In this document: piece after piece, positions 53,285 through 64,000 of the stretch
Layout of the letters: each line of letters starts with the position of its first letter
Numbering within the stretch: the stretch's first letter is position 1
Origin: Anaspis maculata
Taxonomy: Eukaryota > Arthropoda > Insecta > Coleoptera > Scraptiidae
Direction: 5' to 3'
DNA: 64,000 bases
Assembly: GCA_949128115.1 (NCBI GenBank)
Contig: OX421962.1
Location: forward strand, 63,467,787-63,531,786
The notes under the pieces: model-generated
The model's database searches: none
What the model was told of the DNA's origin: nothing
What the model saw: only the letters and a program-made list of their open reading frames with translations
Position numbers and translations under genes: made by a program

Positions 53285-54948
53285 TACAGGGTGATCCATT
53301 TTTGCGCTATAACAAAAACAAAGATTTTTTGAATAAAATGCCCCACTTGATTTCATTTTCTTGTTTAGCTTTTCAAGCTCTATTATAAGCGTATTTTTGT
53401 TTTTTCGATTTGTGGCGGTGCTACCAACTAAAAATTGAAAATTGAATTTTTTTTTGTAATTTCAAGCTTTGTTTTGAAAAATTGTAGGAGCCTCGTTTTT
53501 TGCAATCAAGAAATGGAATTTGGCACAACAATAGTCGAATAGGAGGTAAATAATAATTCCATGACAAAAAACTTCAGAATCAGTGATACCGGGTGTTCAG
53601 AATTTTTTTTCAAACTTCGCAAATTTCAAAATGCCATTAGTCATTTTTTTTTCAAATGGAATGCCCCCTATTTTATTAAACCATTCGACAGCTTTTTTCT
53701 CCTCTTTCATTTTTACCAGAGATAGGTACCCTACCGCTAAATTTGATAATTTCCGAAATCAGTGATACCGGGTGTTCAGAATTTTTTTTCAAACTTCGCA
53801 AATTTCAAAATGCCATTAGTCATTTTTTTTCAAATGGAATGCCCCCTATTTTATTAAACCATTCGACAGCTTTTTTCTCCTCTTTCATTTTTACCAGAGA
53901 TAGGTAGGTACCCTACCGCTAAATTTGATAATTTCCGAAATCAGTGATACCGGGTGTTCAGAATTTTTTTTCAAACTTCGCAAATTTCAAAATGCCATTA
54001 GTCATTTTTTTTCAAATGGAATGCCCCCTATTTTATTAAACCATTCGACAGCTTTTTTCTCCTCTTTCATTTTTACCAGAGATAGGTACCCTACCGCTAA
54101 ATTTGATAATTTCCGAGATAATCAATAATTTTGATAAAAAGTGCTATTTATTAAAATTTTTCACGCCGGGCAGGCCATAGTGATCATCAACAAATGTCTG
54201 ATTGACACATTTTGCTTGGTTTGATGCTGAGAATAAGTTTTTTCCATTGAATAGCTGCGCTAAATTCCAATCTGAAGAAAATGCTTAAAAAAGTATTTCG
54301 TTGCCCGATGGAAAAAAGAAAATTCGAATTGAGCTTAGTAAAGTGGTTTTCTCGACTTCAAAAACCTTCAAACTATCAAATTGAGAGGTGCGTTCATTTT
54401 TACACATGATTTTCTGTATCAGGACCTATTAAGAACATAAAAAATCCAAATAAACGACAATTTTTATCAAAATTATCGATTATCTCTGAAGTTATGGAGT
54501 TTAGGGGGAGGGTATCCCTAGTAAAAATAAAAGAGGAGGAGAAAAGCTATCGAATGGTGAGATAAAATATAGGGCATTCCATTCGAAAAAAATGACATAT
54601 GGCATTTTGAAATATGCGAAGTTAAAAAAAAAAATTGCACACCCTGTATAAGTAAATCCCAAGTTTTTTGTCATGAAGTTATTCAGCTTCTATTCGAATA
54701 CTGTTATGCCAAATTTTGTTCCTTAATCTCAAAAAACGAGGCGTCTACGGTTTTTCAAAGTGAACCTTGAGATAATAAAAAATTTCAATTTTTAATTTTC
54801 AGTTGGTAGCACTGCCACAAATTGAAAAAACAAAAATCCACCTGTAATAGAGCTTGAGAAGTTGAACAAGAAAATGAAATCAAAAGTGGGGCATTTTATT
54901 TAAAAAAATCTTTGTTTTTGTTATAGCGCAAAAATTGAACACCCTGTA
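53285..54948. mobile_element. Fold-back element E
   Basis: Starts TACAGGGTGATCCATTTTTG and ends with its diverged complement (TAGCGCAAAAATTGAACACC CTGTA). Shared inner blocks include TTGTTTTTTCGATTTGTGGC and complement. The left arm has three tandem copies of a ~180-bp unit that is single in the right arm. No coding capacity. Confidence 0.75.
53581..54117 (+). repeat. Three tandem copies of a ~180-bp unit
   Basis: Copies start at 53581, 53760 and 53942 with CAGTGATACCGGGTGTTCAG. They are almost identical. The second carries an extra GGTA in its GATAGGTA.CC stretch. The homologous single unit is inverted at about 54485-54645. Confidence 0.9.
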
Positions 54949-56720
54949 TAGTTGAAAATAATTTTACAAGGTAGAACTTTTCAAACTAATAATTTTATGT
55001 ATTACATTTTTTTCTCTATTTTGCAAGGTAAGGGCGCTAGAAAAGCCCGACGCACTGTTGCAGGACCCTGTATATTATGAAGGCTTGGTGCAACCAGAGG
55101 TCAATTTTTTTTATTTCAAGTTATCTAAGTGGTAATAGTTCAATAATTTTATTATTGTAGATACCTACTCATTCGATGTCTTTTTGTAATTGCTGATTTT
55201 TCATTATTTTAATACATATATATTTACGTTCACAAATGCTGTAGATTATTTTGCTTTTAGTCCTTCACCATAGTTGTTTTTTACAACATACTCCTATTAA
55301 ATTCATACCTGATACCTCTGCCATACATTTAGCTATCATTCTTTTCAAGCATTCACCCAACACCTATGGGGTCTGACTCCAGGATTTTTGTCTCAAGCAA
55401 TGAGGCTTTCAATTTTACATTTTCTTTATCTATTTGAGATATCTATAGAGATAACGAAAAAAAGAGGTTTGAAATCCCACCTGGTGCGTCTATACAAACA
55501 ACGAGACTTTGGATTCGGGGGTGGATGGGCCCAGGCCTTTTTTCTCTCTGGGCTGGTGAGATTTGTGAAAGGGCCGGTAGGATAAAAAAACACTTTTAAA
55601 ATTATAAATAAAAGGCAGAGTCTTCCCGAAAAACGTTTATGAACATTTATTACTGCAGTTTGGGGAGCCTTCAGTCTTTCGTCGTTGGAGGTGAAATAGT
55701 GGAAGCTTGTGAAATATTCTGGTGAAGGAGTAGGAGTGAATATTTAACATATAATTTATCCCTTACGCTCCCGAAACCGCAGTAAGGAATTTCTTTACGT
55801 TTTGTGAGAAGACTACCTTTTATTGATAATTTTTAGAATTTGACACTTACTGGTGAGCGATGGCAGATAGATTTCCAAAGACCAACACTTTAATTCTACA
55901 ATATATGAAAGTTTTGAGAAAAAAGATCTGGGAATGAACAAGCTTTCAACGCAGTGCACTCAGCAGCACCTCATGCATTCCAACTTTATAACATATTGTC
56001 CGACTAAGTACGTTTTCTCAACCTCACAGGGGCCACTCGACAGTATGGGCATTTTCATTCCATTCTCTTTGGTATTGCCGCTCTTGACAGCTAGGTCATC
56101 ATTCTCTTCAGTGAACACCGCTTAGAATCTTCCCGCAAGCATAGAGTTCACAAGATACCTAGAACTACGTTCTCTACATAAACACTGATAATAATAAATT
56201 GACTTTATTTTCTGGCGGCATTCAGCACAGTGCTGCTTCTTACATATCATCCAGGCAGTTCCCATTGGAGGTCACAGTGCGCCTGAACCTTGAATAAGTT
56301 TCATGAAAATGACACCAAAAACGGGCTTCGGATCTTTGTAGCCGAACATTAGGGGAACTGAAATCAAGTTAAAACAAAATCGTACCATATCCTTAACACA
56401 AATAATATCAAATCTTAGATTTAGTTTACGTCAGAAGTGAAATACTTCAACTTTTTTTATTATTGGATCACAGTTAATGAGTTTCAGTAAGTAACATCAA
56501 CTTCTGTTAGCTCAGAAAAACTGTAAAAAGTATCAAACCATCCAAAAACTTCCAAATTAAGCCATGAAACATACTACGTAGATTGAAAAATATAATAACT
56601 TCGCAAAAATGATGATGCCACACCCCACAAAATTTTGCGCCTTTTCAAACTTAGGTAACTGTGGTTTGCTACATACCTTCTGAATTCTGTACAAACTATT
56701 CAATAGCTCAATTCTTTAGC

Positions 56721-56935
56721 TATCCTGGCGATAGATCGGCGGGCTTCGTCTGTAGCTTTAAACCAAGAGGTCCGGAGTTCAAATCCCGCCGGAGCCGGTG
56801 GCTTTTCTCTATGCGCCCTCTGATACTTTGGCGTGTACTAACCGAGCGGTCACGTTGAGGGAAAAAAGGTAAAACGAAGGAAGTCACCGAAAAAAGGGCG
56901 CTAATAAGCTAGTACTTGATGCGCCCCTCAACACC
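56721..56935 (+). mobile_element. tRNA-headed SINE (family 2), copy 2
   Basis: B box GAGTTCAAATCCC at about 56774-56786 with a degenerate tRNA-like head before it. The body GAGCGGTCACGTTGAGGGAA…AAAACGAAGGAAGTCACCGA resembles that of the copy at 13291-13470. Confidence 0.55.
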
Positions 56936-58552
56936 TAATATAAAAAAATTATAGCTACAAGTCTCTATTGTAAAATATGTAAATGAAAATCCAAGATTTT
57001 TCTTGCTTGTATTAGTCAAAAATTATTGGCCAAGGATACCTACTAATTATAATTGTATGTTCTCATGACTGATTCAGTCCCTTGGGCAGCTGAAAATAGT
57101 CGCAGCCGAGGTCGCAGCCTACGCTACCTACGCTACGAAAATCACAACAATAAGTTGAAAAGAGTAACAGAAAAATCGTGATTGTTCTGGTTTTTGTAGC
57201 TTAGGTTGCGATCATTTTCAACTGCCCAAGGCCCAAGGGACTGATTCAGCCATGAAAACCATCTGTTGTAATCAGGATTCTTGGACGATATAGAAAATTT
57301 AATTCTTGACATTCATACAAGCAAGAAAAATCTTGAAGTGTTCGGAATGAATGATCTGTTAGAAAGCAAGTTGATTTTCAAACATCTTTGTTTGAACGGA
57401 ATTTCGGGTACCATTCAAATTTGGGTCATTTTTTATGCAACTCTGTATTTTGAATGTTTGTCTGAAGTCGATTCCGACTCTTTAGGTTTTTATATTTAAA
57501 GTTTTAAGTACAACATGAGTCTGATATTGTGGGAATCGGTTGACCTGGAAAAGAGTTATCATTGAAAAACTTGTTGTTGTTGATTGTCATTTTTCGATCA
57601 CCCTGTAAATAAAAGAAGAATATTCAAAAACTGCGTAGAGAGCTGAGATCTATCTTCATGATATTAGTGTTGAAATACAAAAATGTAGTATTTACTCAAA
57701 TAGGAACATAATAATTATGTTGAATTATTGGAAATTTTTTACGTTGTTTACGTTGTTTACGTTTAATATTCAACACCCTGTAGAAATATGATGCGAACTC
57801 CGAGGTGAACACCTTGTATTTTGCAACAATACACACTTGTAATGAACAGTTCGAAGAGAATTCAAAAGGTACCTATGTAGCAAACCAGGATTTCCTGGAT
57901 TTAAAAAGGCGCAAAATTTTGTAGGGTGACACTACGATTTTTTCGAAGTTGAGTAATTATTTTTCAATCTACGTAGTATGTTTTTCGGTTAAATATTTGA
58001 TGGTTTTATACTTTTTACAGTTTTACTGTACTAATAGAAGTTGATGTTGCCTACTAAAACTCATCAACTGTGATCCAATAATAAAAAAAGTTAAAGTATT
58101 TCACTTCTGACGTAAACTAAATCTCAGATTTGATATTATTTGAGTTAAGGATCTGGTACGATTTTGTTTTAACTTGATTTCAGTTCCCCTAATGTTCGAC
58201 TACAAAGATCCGAAGCCTGTTTTTGGTGTCATTTTCATGAAACTCATTCAAGGTTCAGGCGCACTGTGAGGTGGAGATTCAGTGGTGAATTAGCAGACTG
58301 CAGACTCTAATAGGCGCGAGTAATTATTGCGCATCAGGGTTGTTATTGTTGAAGCTGCCCCTACTCCTCACTGCACAAAAAGAAGTTTCCAAAAAGTCCT
58401 GTGACGTTTTAAGACTTTGTAAATAGTCCATGCCTTATTCACTTCTTATACATCCCACATTTTAAACTAGTACTAGTAAGTCTCATCTATCCATCTATCT
58501 ATAACTTTTTAGCGCATTTTCCATCTTGATGAAAATCGCTATTGCAACCGCT

Positions 58553-58586
58553 TTGTCCGTCCGTCCGTCCGTCCGTCCGTCCGTTC
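58553..58586 (+). repeat. (TCCG)n microsatellite
   Basis: About eight GTCC units. The surrounding block recurs at 18895-18970. Confidence 0.85.
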
Positions 58587-58599
58587 CTCGAACTCCTCC

Positions 58600-60340
58600 C
58601 AAACTAGACGACCTAGCTTTCTAATTTTTTCGCTGTTACATAGCTGCCACTCCCAAAGGAGGGCTAGGCTATATTGGATGTCTATATTGCGCCGCCAACA
58701 TAGAGAAAACCGCCCCCGATAAACTTGAAATAACATAATATTGCACTTTCTACCAGACCTGATGCTCTGGTGTTCTCATTTTTTGAATAATACATAGTTG
58801 CCACTTATAAACGTAAGCCAAGAAACATTCCGTCATCAATATGCGCCGCCGACATGAAAAAACTGCTAAAAACCGCCCCCAATCACTTTAAAATGAAAAA
58901 CATAAACCCGAAGACATAGCGATCTGATTCTTTCGGTATATAAATAGCTGACTAAAAATGGGAAAGTATAGGCTACTTTTGGTTAGTCGCCGCCCCCAGA
59001 TTCCGCCCCCAAACGATAAAAAGTGCAACTTTCACAAATGTTACTGATTGATATGTTCCCTTAAACATTTAGGAACTGCCAACTCAAATTGTGCAACATT
59101 TGCTCAGCCGAACGCTGCCGCTCCCACAAGCCGCCCCCAAAGTAAGAGATAAATGAAAAACATGAACCCAAAGACAAAGTGATCCAAGTTTTTCGCTATA
59201 TGGATAGCTGACTAAAAATTGAAAAGGATAGGCTACTTCTGATATGGCGCCGCCTCCAGCTTCCGCCTCCAAAAGGAAAAAAGTGCAACTTCCAACAATT
59301 TTCACTGATTTAGCTGATACTGTTACCTCGAACATTTAGAAACTCTTGACTCAAACTTTGCAAGAATTTCTTTGCCAAACTCTGCCGCTCCCACACGCCG
59401 CGCCGCCCCCAAAGTGAGAGATAAATGTAAAACATGACCCTGAAGACATAGCGATCTCATTCTTTCACTATATTGATAGCTGACTGAAATTGGAAAAATA
59501 TAGGCCACTTTTAATTAGCCGCCGCTTCCAGCTGCCGCCTCCAAACAAACAAAAAATGCAACTTTCACAATTTTCACTGATTGTCATATTTCCCTCACAT
59601 TTAGAAACTCCCAACTCAAACTGTGCAACAGTTACTTTGCCGAATGCTGCCGCCCCCACACGCGCTGCCCTCAAAGTGAGAGATGAATGAAAAACATAAG
59701 CCCGAAGACATAACGATCTAATTCTTTCGCTATATGGATAGCTAACTAAAAATGGGAAAGAATAGGCTACCTTTGACATGGCGCCGCCTCCAACTTCCAC
59801 CCCCAAAAAAAAAAGTGCAACTTTCAATAATTTCCACTGAATTACATTTTAATGTTACCCCAAACATTCAGAAACTCCCAACTCAAACGGTGGAAGAATT
59901 TCTTTGCCAAACTCTGCCGCTCCCACACGCCGCCCCCAAAATAAGAGATGAATATAAAAGATAACCCTGAAAACATAGCGATTAAATTGTTCCGCTATAT
60001 AGATAGCTGACTAAAAATGAGAAGAGATAGGCCACTTTTGATTAGTCGCCGCCTCCAGCTCCCGCCCCCAAACAAAAAATGCCACTTTTACAATTTTCAT
60101 TGATTGTCATATTTCCTTAAACATTTAGAAACTCTCAACTCAAACTGTGCAACAGTTACTTTGCAGAATGCTGCCACCCCCACACGCTGCCCTCAAAGTA
60201 AGAGATAAATGGAAAACATGAGCCCGAAGACATAGCGATCTAATTCTTCCGCTATATGGATAGCCGACTAAAAATGGGAAAGAATAGACTACTGTTGATT
60301 AGTCGCCGCTCCCAGCTCCCGCCCTCAAACAAAAAAATAT
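58600..60340 (+). repeat. ~262-bp satellite, six to seven units
   Basis: The phrase ATAGCTGACTAAAAAT recurs at about 58943, 59205, 59476, 59737, 60003 and 60258, giving spacings of 255-271 bp. A more diverged unit precedes at ~58600. Each unit has a CCGCC.CC-rich stretch, AAAAAGTGCAACTTTCA, AACTCCCAACTCAAACTGTG and AGAGAT.AATG.AAAACAT. Units differ by scattered changes. Open frames across it repeat with the period and are not genes. Confidence 0.85.
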
Positions 60341-61100
60341 ATTGATGAGTAAAAGAATTTTTATTCAAATCTATTTCATTGGCAAGTACCCCATTCTGAT
60401 AGCACAATATCACAATGAGTTTCGAGTGAAGAAAGTGGGCAAGGAATGGTGTTTCTCCTTCAACCAAATTTCTTTACGTTCACAATATGCCTCTTTGAGA
60501 AAATGCGCTACTGAGACTCACGCACGTGAAGGCATACTCACTTGTTTGAACTCTATACTCGACTATACCTATGTTCTTCAAATCGATAATGAGCCTCAGA
60601 AAGCTCGCTTTCCTATTGGTATCCAATAACGGGGTTCCGAGGTAGCTAGGATGAAAAATAAACAACATCGTTACTTATTTCTAGCTACCGATACCGACAA
60701 GCATGCAGTGTCGGACTGTCGGTGTACAGAACTGTGGTCTTGCGGCCTGATTACGGCGAGTATTTTGCGAGTCTGAATAACGTAGTTCAATACATTTCTG
60801 GGTCTCTTTCGGGAAAATTGTAAGCGGTCGTGTGTTCACTGAAGAGAATGGAATGAAAATGCCCATTGTCGAGTGGCCCCTGTGAAGTTGAGAAAACAAG
60901 TTGTAAAGTTATATCAGCACATGAGGTGACGCTGAGTGCACTGCGTTGAAAACTTGTTCATTTCCCCGGCCTCCATCTTTCTTCCCAAAACTTCCACTGT
61001 TGAATAAAAGTATTGGTTTTATCCTACCGGCCCAAATTTTATAGATCTCACCGGCCCAGGGGGTAAATTCCCTTTTACTCCCTTGGCCCATCCACCCCTG

Positions 61101-62809
61101 CTTAGGTTCATCGGCTTTATTTCATTATTTCTTTTTTCAAATATAAATAGAAGTTGATTTTCTGTTTTTCAAAATCTTCCTATTGTTTTTCACCGCCCTC
61201 TCCGTCTCTCTGGTTAGTCCCCACAGACAAGTGAAGAACTGACAGGTGAAATCACTGACAAAATATAATGCATCCTCTTGGTTTGTACGCCAATCCAACA
61301 CCCTTTGACCAACACCCACCCAACACCCCACATATATTTGTTTCTAAAACACAAACAACATTTTTCTAGCACTCTTAAATAAGCATTGAGGAACCTGATA
61401 TTGACAGAAAGTTCAATTGTTCATGCTCCGACATAGGATCCTGATTCCCGTCTGTTTTCTTACAGTATTTTTCTTCAAATCTTGGGAATGATAGACAATT
61501 TCAGTTTAAAAAAAAACGTGTATATTGGCAACCAACGTTTCAACTTTCAACCTCGTTGACAGGTATTTTTCAAAGGAATGTAAATTCTAAGAAATACAAT
61601 ATAGAATAATAGTGCTTAAAAATGTAATAACACTAGAATAAAAGAGTAAATAAAAGAAAGTGGTGGAAACGGCGTGAAGATGTTGACGAGGAGGTGGCAC
61701 TCTTCATAAAACACGAGACAGAGCGAGATCAATGATGATGTTAATTATTTCTGGGTCTGGATCCAATGATCCAAATGAGCTGCTATTGTCGGTTAACACT
61801 GCTGGGAGTGATGACTTGATGAGGCAAGCTTTGAGAATGTTGTCTACAGTTCTGTGGAATTCTGGTAAGGTGTGTGATGGTTACCTCATGGCCACCATGG
61901 TCTCCTACTGTAACAAAAGAACATACTGCATTACAATTACGATAATTATACTCGACAGTGATTCGCGCGGAGTGTACTGATTTGATAAATTTTGGCTTGG
62001 TGTCAGTGACAGAAGGCCAAAATTCATCAAATCAGTACACTCCGCGTGAAACACGGTCCTCGTTTATTTTGCGTACGATGGTAGCTATATTATTATTCTG
62101 GGAGTTGATGAATATATTAAAATTTATTAAAAAAAAATTAAAAAAAATTAATGTTTTCCTCCTTCTCGGCTTATCAGTGCCATAGGAGTTTTTGCGCCTT
62201 TTATTGATAACAGTGAATTATTACATAGGAATTACAATATACGCAAATTTTTCAACAAACACTGATGAATATATCAGTGATCACATCAGACATGAGACTT
62301 GAGCAAATAGTGGAATCACAGACTGTGGAATATATGATGCATAACTGCGGAGAAGTTGATTCCAAAAAGTGATGTAATAACTTACGTTACGAGATTAATA
62401 TAGCCTTGTCATTAGGACTTGGACTTGAGGAAAGCTAACACTTGTAGTATATAGAGCCTTCAAGTGAATTTCGCCTCAAGTCACCTATGATTCTTGGAAA
62501 ATTAGTAAGAAAACATGGCTTAGCGACCAGGCTTACTATGAGAGGAAATTTACTTCAACGCTTGATACAATTAATAATCCTTACACAGGTGTGTGTAGAC
62601 TGTAAGTTAGTATAAATCTTACGCAAACAATGACTTTACCTACCGATTCCTTTCATATGTACTGACATCCTTGGCTCTTCCTGTTGGTTTCGTGGATCTT
62701 ACAAATATCCTCCATTTGAAACAGCAATTAGGTTGTATAATTCGTACTGCTGTAACGAAAAAAATAATTAATTATTCTGTCATGCATAGCTGTTTAGACC
62801 TAATCACAA
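61101..62809. other. Intergenic, nothing coding recognised
   Basis: 61450-61600 resembles a stretch in dynamin intron 10 (30690-30830), both with CAACGTTTCAACTTTCAACC or CAACGTTTCAACCTCGTTG. A near-perfect hairpin lies at 61965-62047. No gene family recognised. Confidence 0.45.
61965..62047. repeat. 83-bp near-perfect hairpin
   Basis: CGCGGAGTGTACTGATTTGA at the left pairs with TCAAATCAGTACACTCCGCG at the right. The stem continues through AAATTTTGGC/GGCCAAAATT with a loop of about 12-20 nt (TTGGTGTCAGTGACAGAA). Either a tiny MITE or a miRNA-like precursor. Confidence 0.65.
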
Positions 62810-63440
62810 TACACTTACTTTTACTTACTTAATCCGGAGTCTTCCTACCGTTCGGTGTAAGACTATAGGGCCCGAATTCAGCTTGTTCTGTTTGTTCTGT
62901 TCATCCATTCCATCCTGTTCTGGATCAACGCATCGATCTCCCACCTGCTGATGTCCTTCTCCTCCGCTACATGCCTCACCTCTTCCCGCCAGGTTTTTCT
63001 TGGTCTGCCTCTTCTAGTTCTTCCGAGAGTTCTTCCCTGTGCTCTCGCCTCATACACTCTCATGGGTTTCGTCTTTAACTACTGCTCTTTGAAAATCTTG
63101 TTCCCGATTCTGTCCCTTTTTGTCTTCCCCTCTATTTTTCGTAGGGATCTCGTCTCTGCAGCATTCACTCAACTCTCGTACTTTCTTGTCAGGGTCCACG
63201 AGTCGCTCCCATAAAATCAGTGTTGGAGTCACCATCTTCTTCACTACCTCAACCTTTATTTCCTTTGTAACTTCTTTCTTCCCGAAAAATGTTTTTCTCA
63301 TGGACCATGGGAGTTGTATATTCTTCGCACCCATTTCGCACCATAGCAATTCTTTCACTCACTTCTCTGTCCTGTCTTCCGTTCTCTTCAATTATTGTTC
63401 CTAGATATTTGTAGTGCTCTACTTGTTCGATGTTCGATAA
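62810..63440 (-). mobile_element. RTE-like LINE 3' fragment
   Basis: The - strand encodes EHYKYLGTIIEENGRQDREV then SERI, the region after the reverse transcriptase domain in RTE-type elements. After frameshifts come LILWERLVDPDKKVRELSEC and near the end RRGRPRKTWREEVRHVAEEK with DALIQNRMEW. The tail is AAGTAAGTAAAAGTAAG. 5'-truncated and frame-broken, so dead. It ends about 290 bp before the AP-3 gene. Confidence 0.7.
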
Positions 63441-63732
63441 CAATAGACACTAACGTAAAATTGCACTTATTGTTGTGGAGCACGTGCATTTTGACACTTT
63501 GATGCGGCATTGCCGAATGGTCAAAAGGGTACAGGGGGAATCAGATTGGCAGGTCCACATTTCGCTCTTATGTCGCCAAGATGTGACATTTTGCTTTTTG
63601 ACAGCCGAACAGCGTTGCCACGTGTCGCGGCTGGGGTCTGTAGCGCTTATGGGCTGTCGCGGTAACTGCCTGTCACCGTCATCATCCATTAATCCATTAT
63701 TGTTGTTGTCTTGTCAAAAGCGGGGTCGCAAG
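63441..63732 (+). promoter_or_regulatory. 5' region of the AP-3 mu gene
   Basis: The last few hundred bases before the AP-3 mu start codon, more GC-rich than the surroundings. Presumably holds promoter and 5' UTR. No clear TATA box. Confidence 0.3.
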
Positions 63733-64000
63733 ATGATCCACAGCTTGTTTATTATAAATTCTTCAGGGTAAGTTCACCCCCTGCATGTTTTTGTAAGTTC
63801 TTAATCATCAAAGATGTAACGTACCTTTCCAGTGACGTGTTCTTGGAGAAACACTGGCGAAGTGTGATATCCCGTTCGGTATGTGATTACTACTTGGAAG
63901 CGCAAAGGGCTAATCCCAACGACATAGCCCCAGTAATAGCCACTCCCCATCATTATTTGATATCAATCCAACGGGGAGGTGTCAGCTTCGTTGCGGTTTG
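63733..64000 (+). CDS. AP3M1: AP-3 complex subunit mu, N-terminal part
   Basis: Medium chain of the AP-3 adaptor, which sorts cargo from endosomes to lysosome-related organelles (carmine in Drosophila). Exon 1 is 63733-63767 and exon 2 runs from 63833 past the window end; a 65-bp GT-AG intron separates them. The joined product starts MIHSLFIINSSGDVFLEKHW, continues SVISRSVCDYYLEAQ and reaches TPHHYLISIQRGGVSFVAV. This matches the longin-like N-terminus of AP-3 mu. The cargo-binding MHD domain lies outside the window. Start: first ATG, A at -3. Confidence 0.95.

Larger units (their letters stand above)
52944..55072. mobile_element. Outer fold-back element F
   Basis: Left TACAGGGTCGTGCAACAGTG and right reversed TACAGGGTCCTGCAACAGTG. 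Arms 52944-53070 and 54955-55072 are inverted repeats. A LINE-type 3' tail and fold-back element E are inserted between them. Confidence 0.7.
55500..61100. repeat. Large diverged inverted-repeat region
   Basis: Outer arms 55510-56120 and 60820-61100 are inverted: GGGGCCACTCGACA…ATGGGCATTTTCATTCC pairs with the reverse near 60840-60890, and GGATGGGCC…GGGCCGGTAGGAT pairs with 61020-61100. Inner arms 56270-56690 and 57870-58275 form a second inverted repeat (TTGATATTATTTG, GGTACGATTTTGTTTTAAC blocks). Inside lie a SINE copy and a satellite. I see no gene; the frames at 57281-57499 and 60342-60629 match nothing I know. Confidence 0.6.

Noticed and set aside
53581..54117. CRISPR-like array
   Set aside because: The three units are directly adjacent without spacers and lie in a eukaryotic fold-back element.
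59084..60467. Chain of - strand frames with similar products
   Set aside because: They repeat with the ~262-bp satellite period and start or stop at each unit; not a repeat protein gene.
60342..60629. 95-codon open frame as a gene
   Set aside because: No family recognised, inside a repeat-rich inverted region; a short part of its start (GGCAAGTACCC) recurs near 16050, hinting at repeat origin.

Overview
The window is nuclear DNA from an insect. It carries four intron-containing genes whose products match conserved animal families, embedded in very repeat-rich, AT-rich DNA. A hemipteran is my best guess (small GT-AG introns, constant GTACCTACCTA-type low-complexity words, dynamin closest in style to insect shibire). 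The order is inferred, not shown.

Genes: (1) a 1-acyl-glycerol-3-phosphate acyltransferase, + strand, 3 coding exons, 10198-12682, 269 aa. (2) Dynamin/shibire, + strand, 15 coding exons, 17305-39081, with a 9.7 kb second intron, two alternative C-terminal exons (860 or 881 aa) and a candidate 60-nt cassette exon. (3) The complex I subunit NDUFB8/ASHI, - strand, 3 exons, 51265-50625, 173 aa. (4) The first two exons of the AP-3 complex mu subunit, + strand, 63733 to the window edge. All exon joins were made by hand and keep frame. The genes are unrelated housekeeping functions (phospholipid synthesis, endocytic scission, respiration, endosomal sorting) and form no operon-like unit.

The rest is mostly mobile DNA. 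2437-6831 holds nested fold-back elements with TACAGGGTG-like ends and a hAT remnant. 7775-8105, 13291-13470 and 56721-56935 are tRNA-headed SINEs. 14886-16405 is a composite fold-back. The dynamin introns carry about ten hairpin MITEs and a hAT-type insertion. 39646-43400 holds MITEs, a SINE fragment and a 519-bp LTR element. 43401-49594 is a 6.2 kb hAT-like element with a perfect 8-bp target duplication, filled with other nested elements. 52944-55072 is a double fold-back with an internal triplication. 55500-61100 is a large inverted-repeat region with a ~262-bp satellite. 62810-63440 is the 3' end of an RTE-like LINE.

The most unusual item is the miniature LTR retrotransposon at 39983-40501. 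It has 146-bp LTRs, a tRNA-Trp-type primer site, a purine tract and a 4-bp target duplication. Each LTR contains a tRNA-like Pol III unit with A and B boxes and a T5 stop, enclosed by a perfect 10-bp inverted repeat. A second unusual item is a TA-flanked element present twice (3590-4614 and 44117-45204) that carries a THAP-like exon and a SWIM zinc-finger reading frame on opposite strands.
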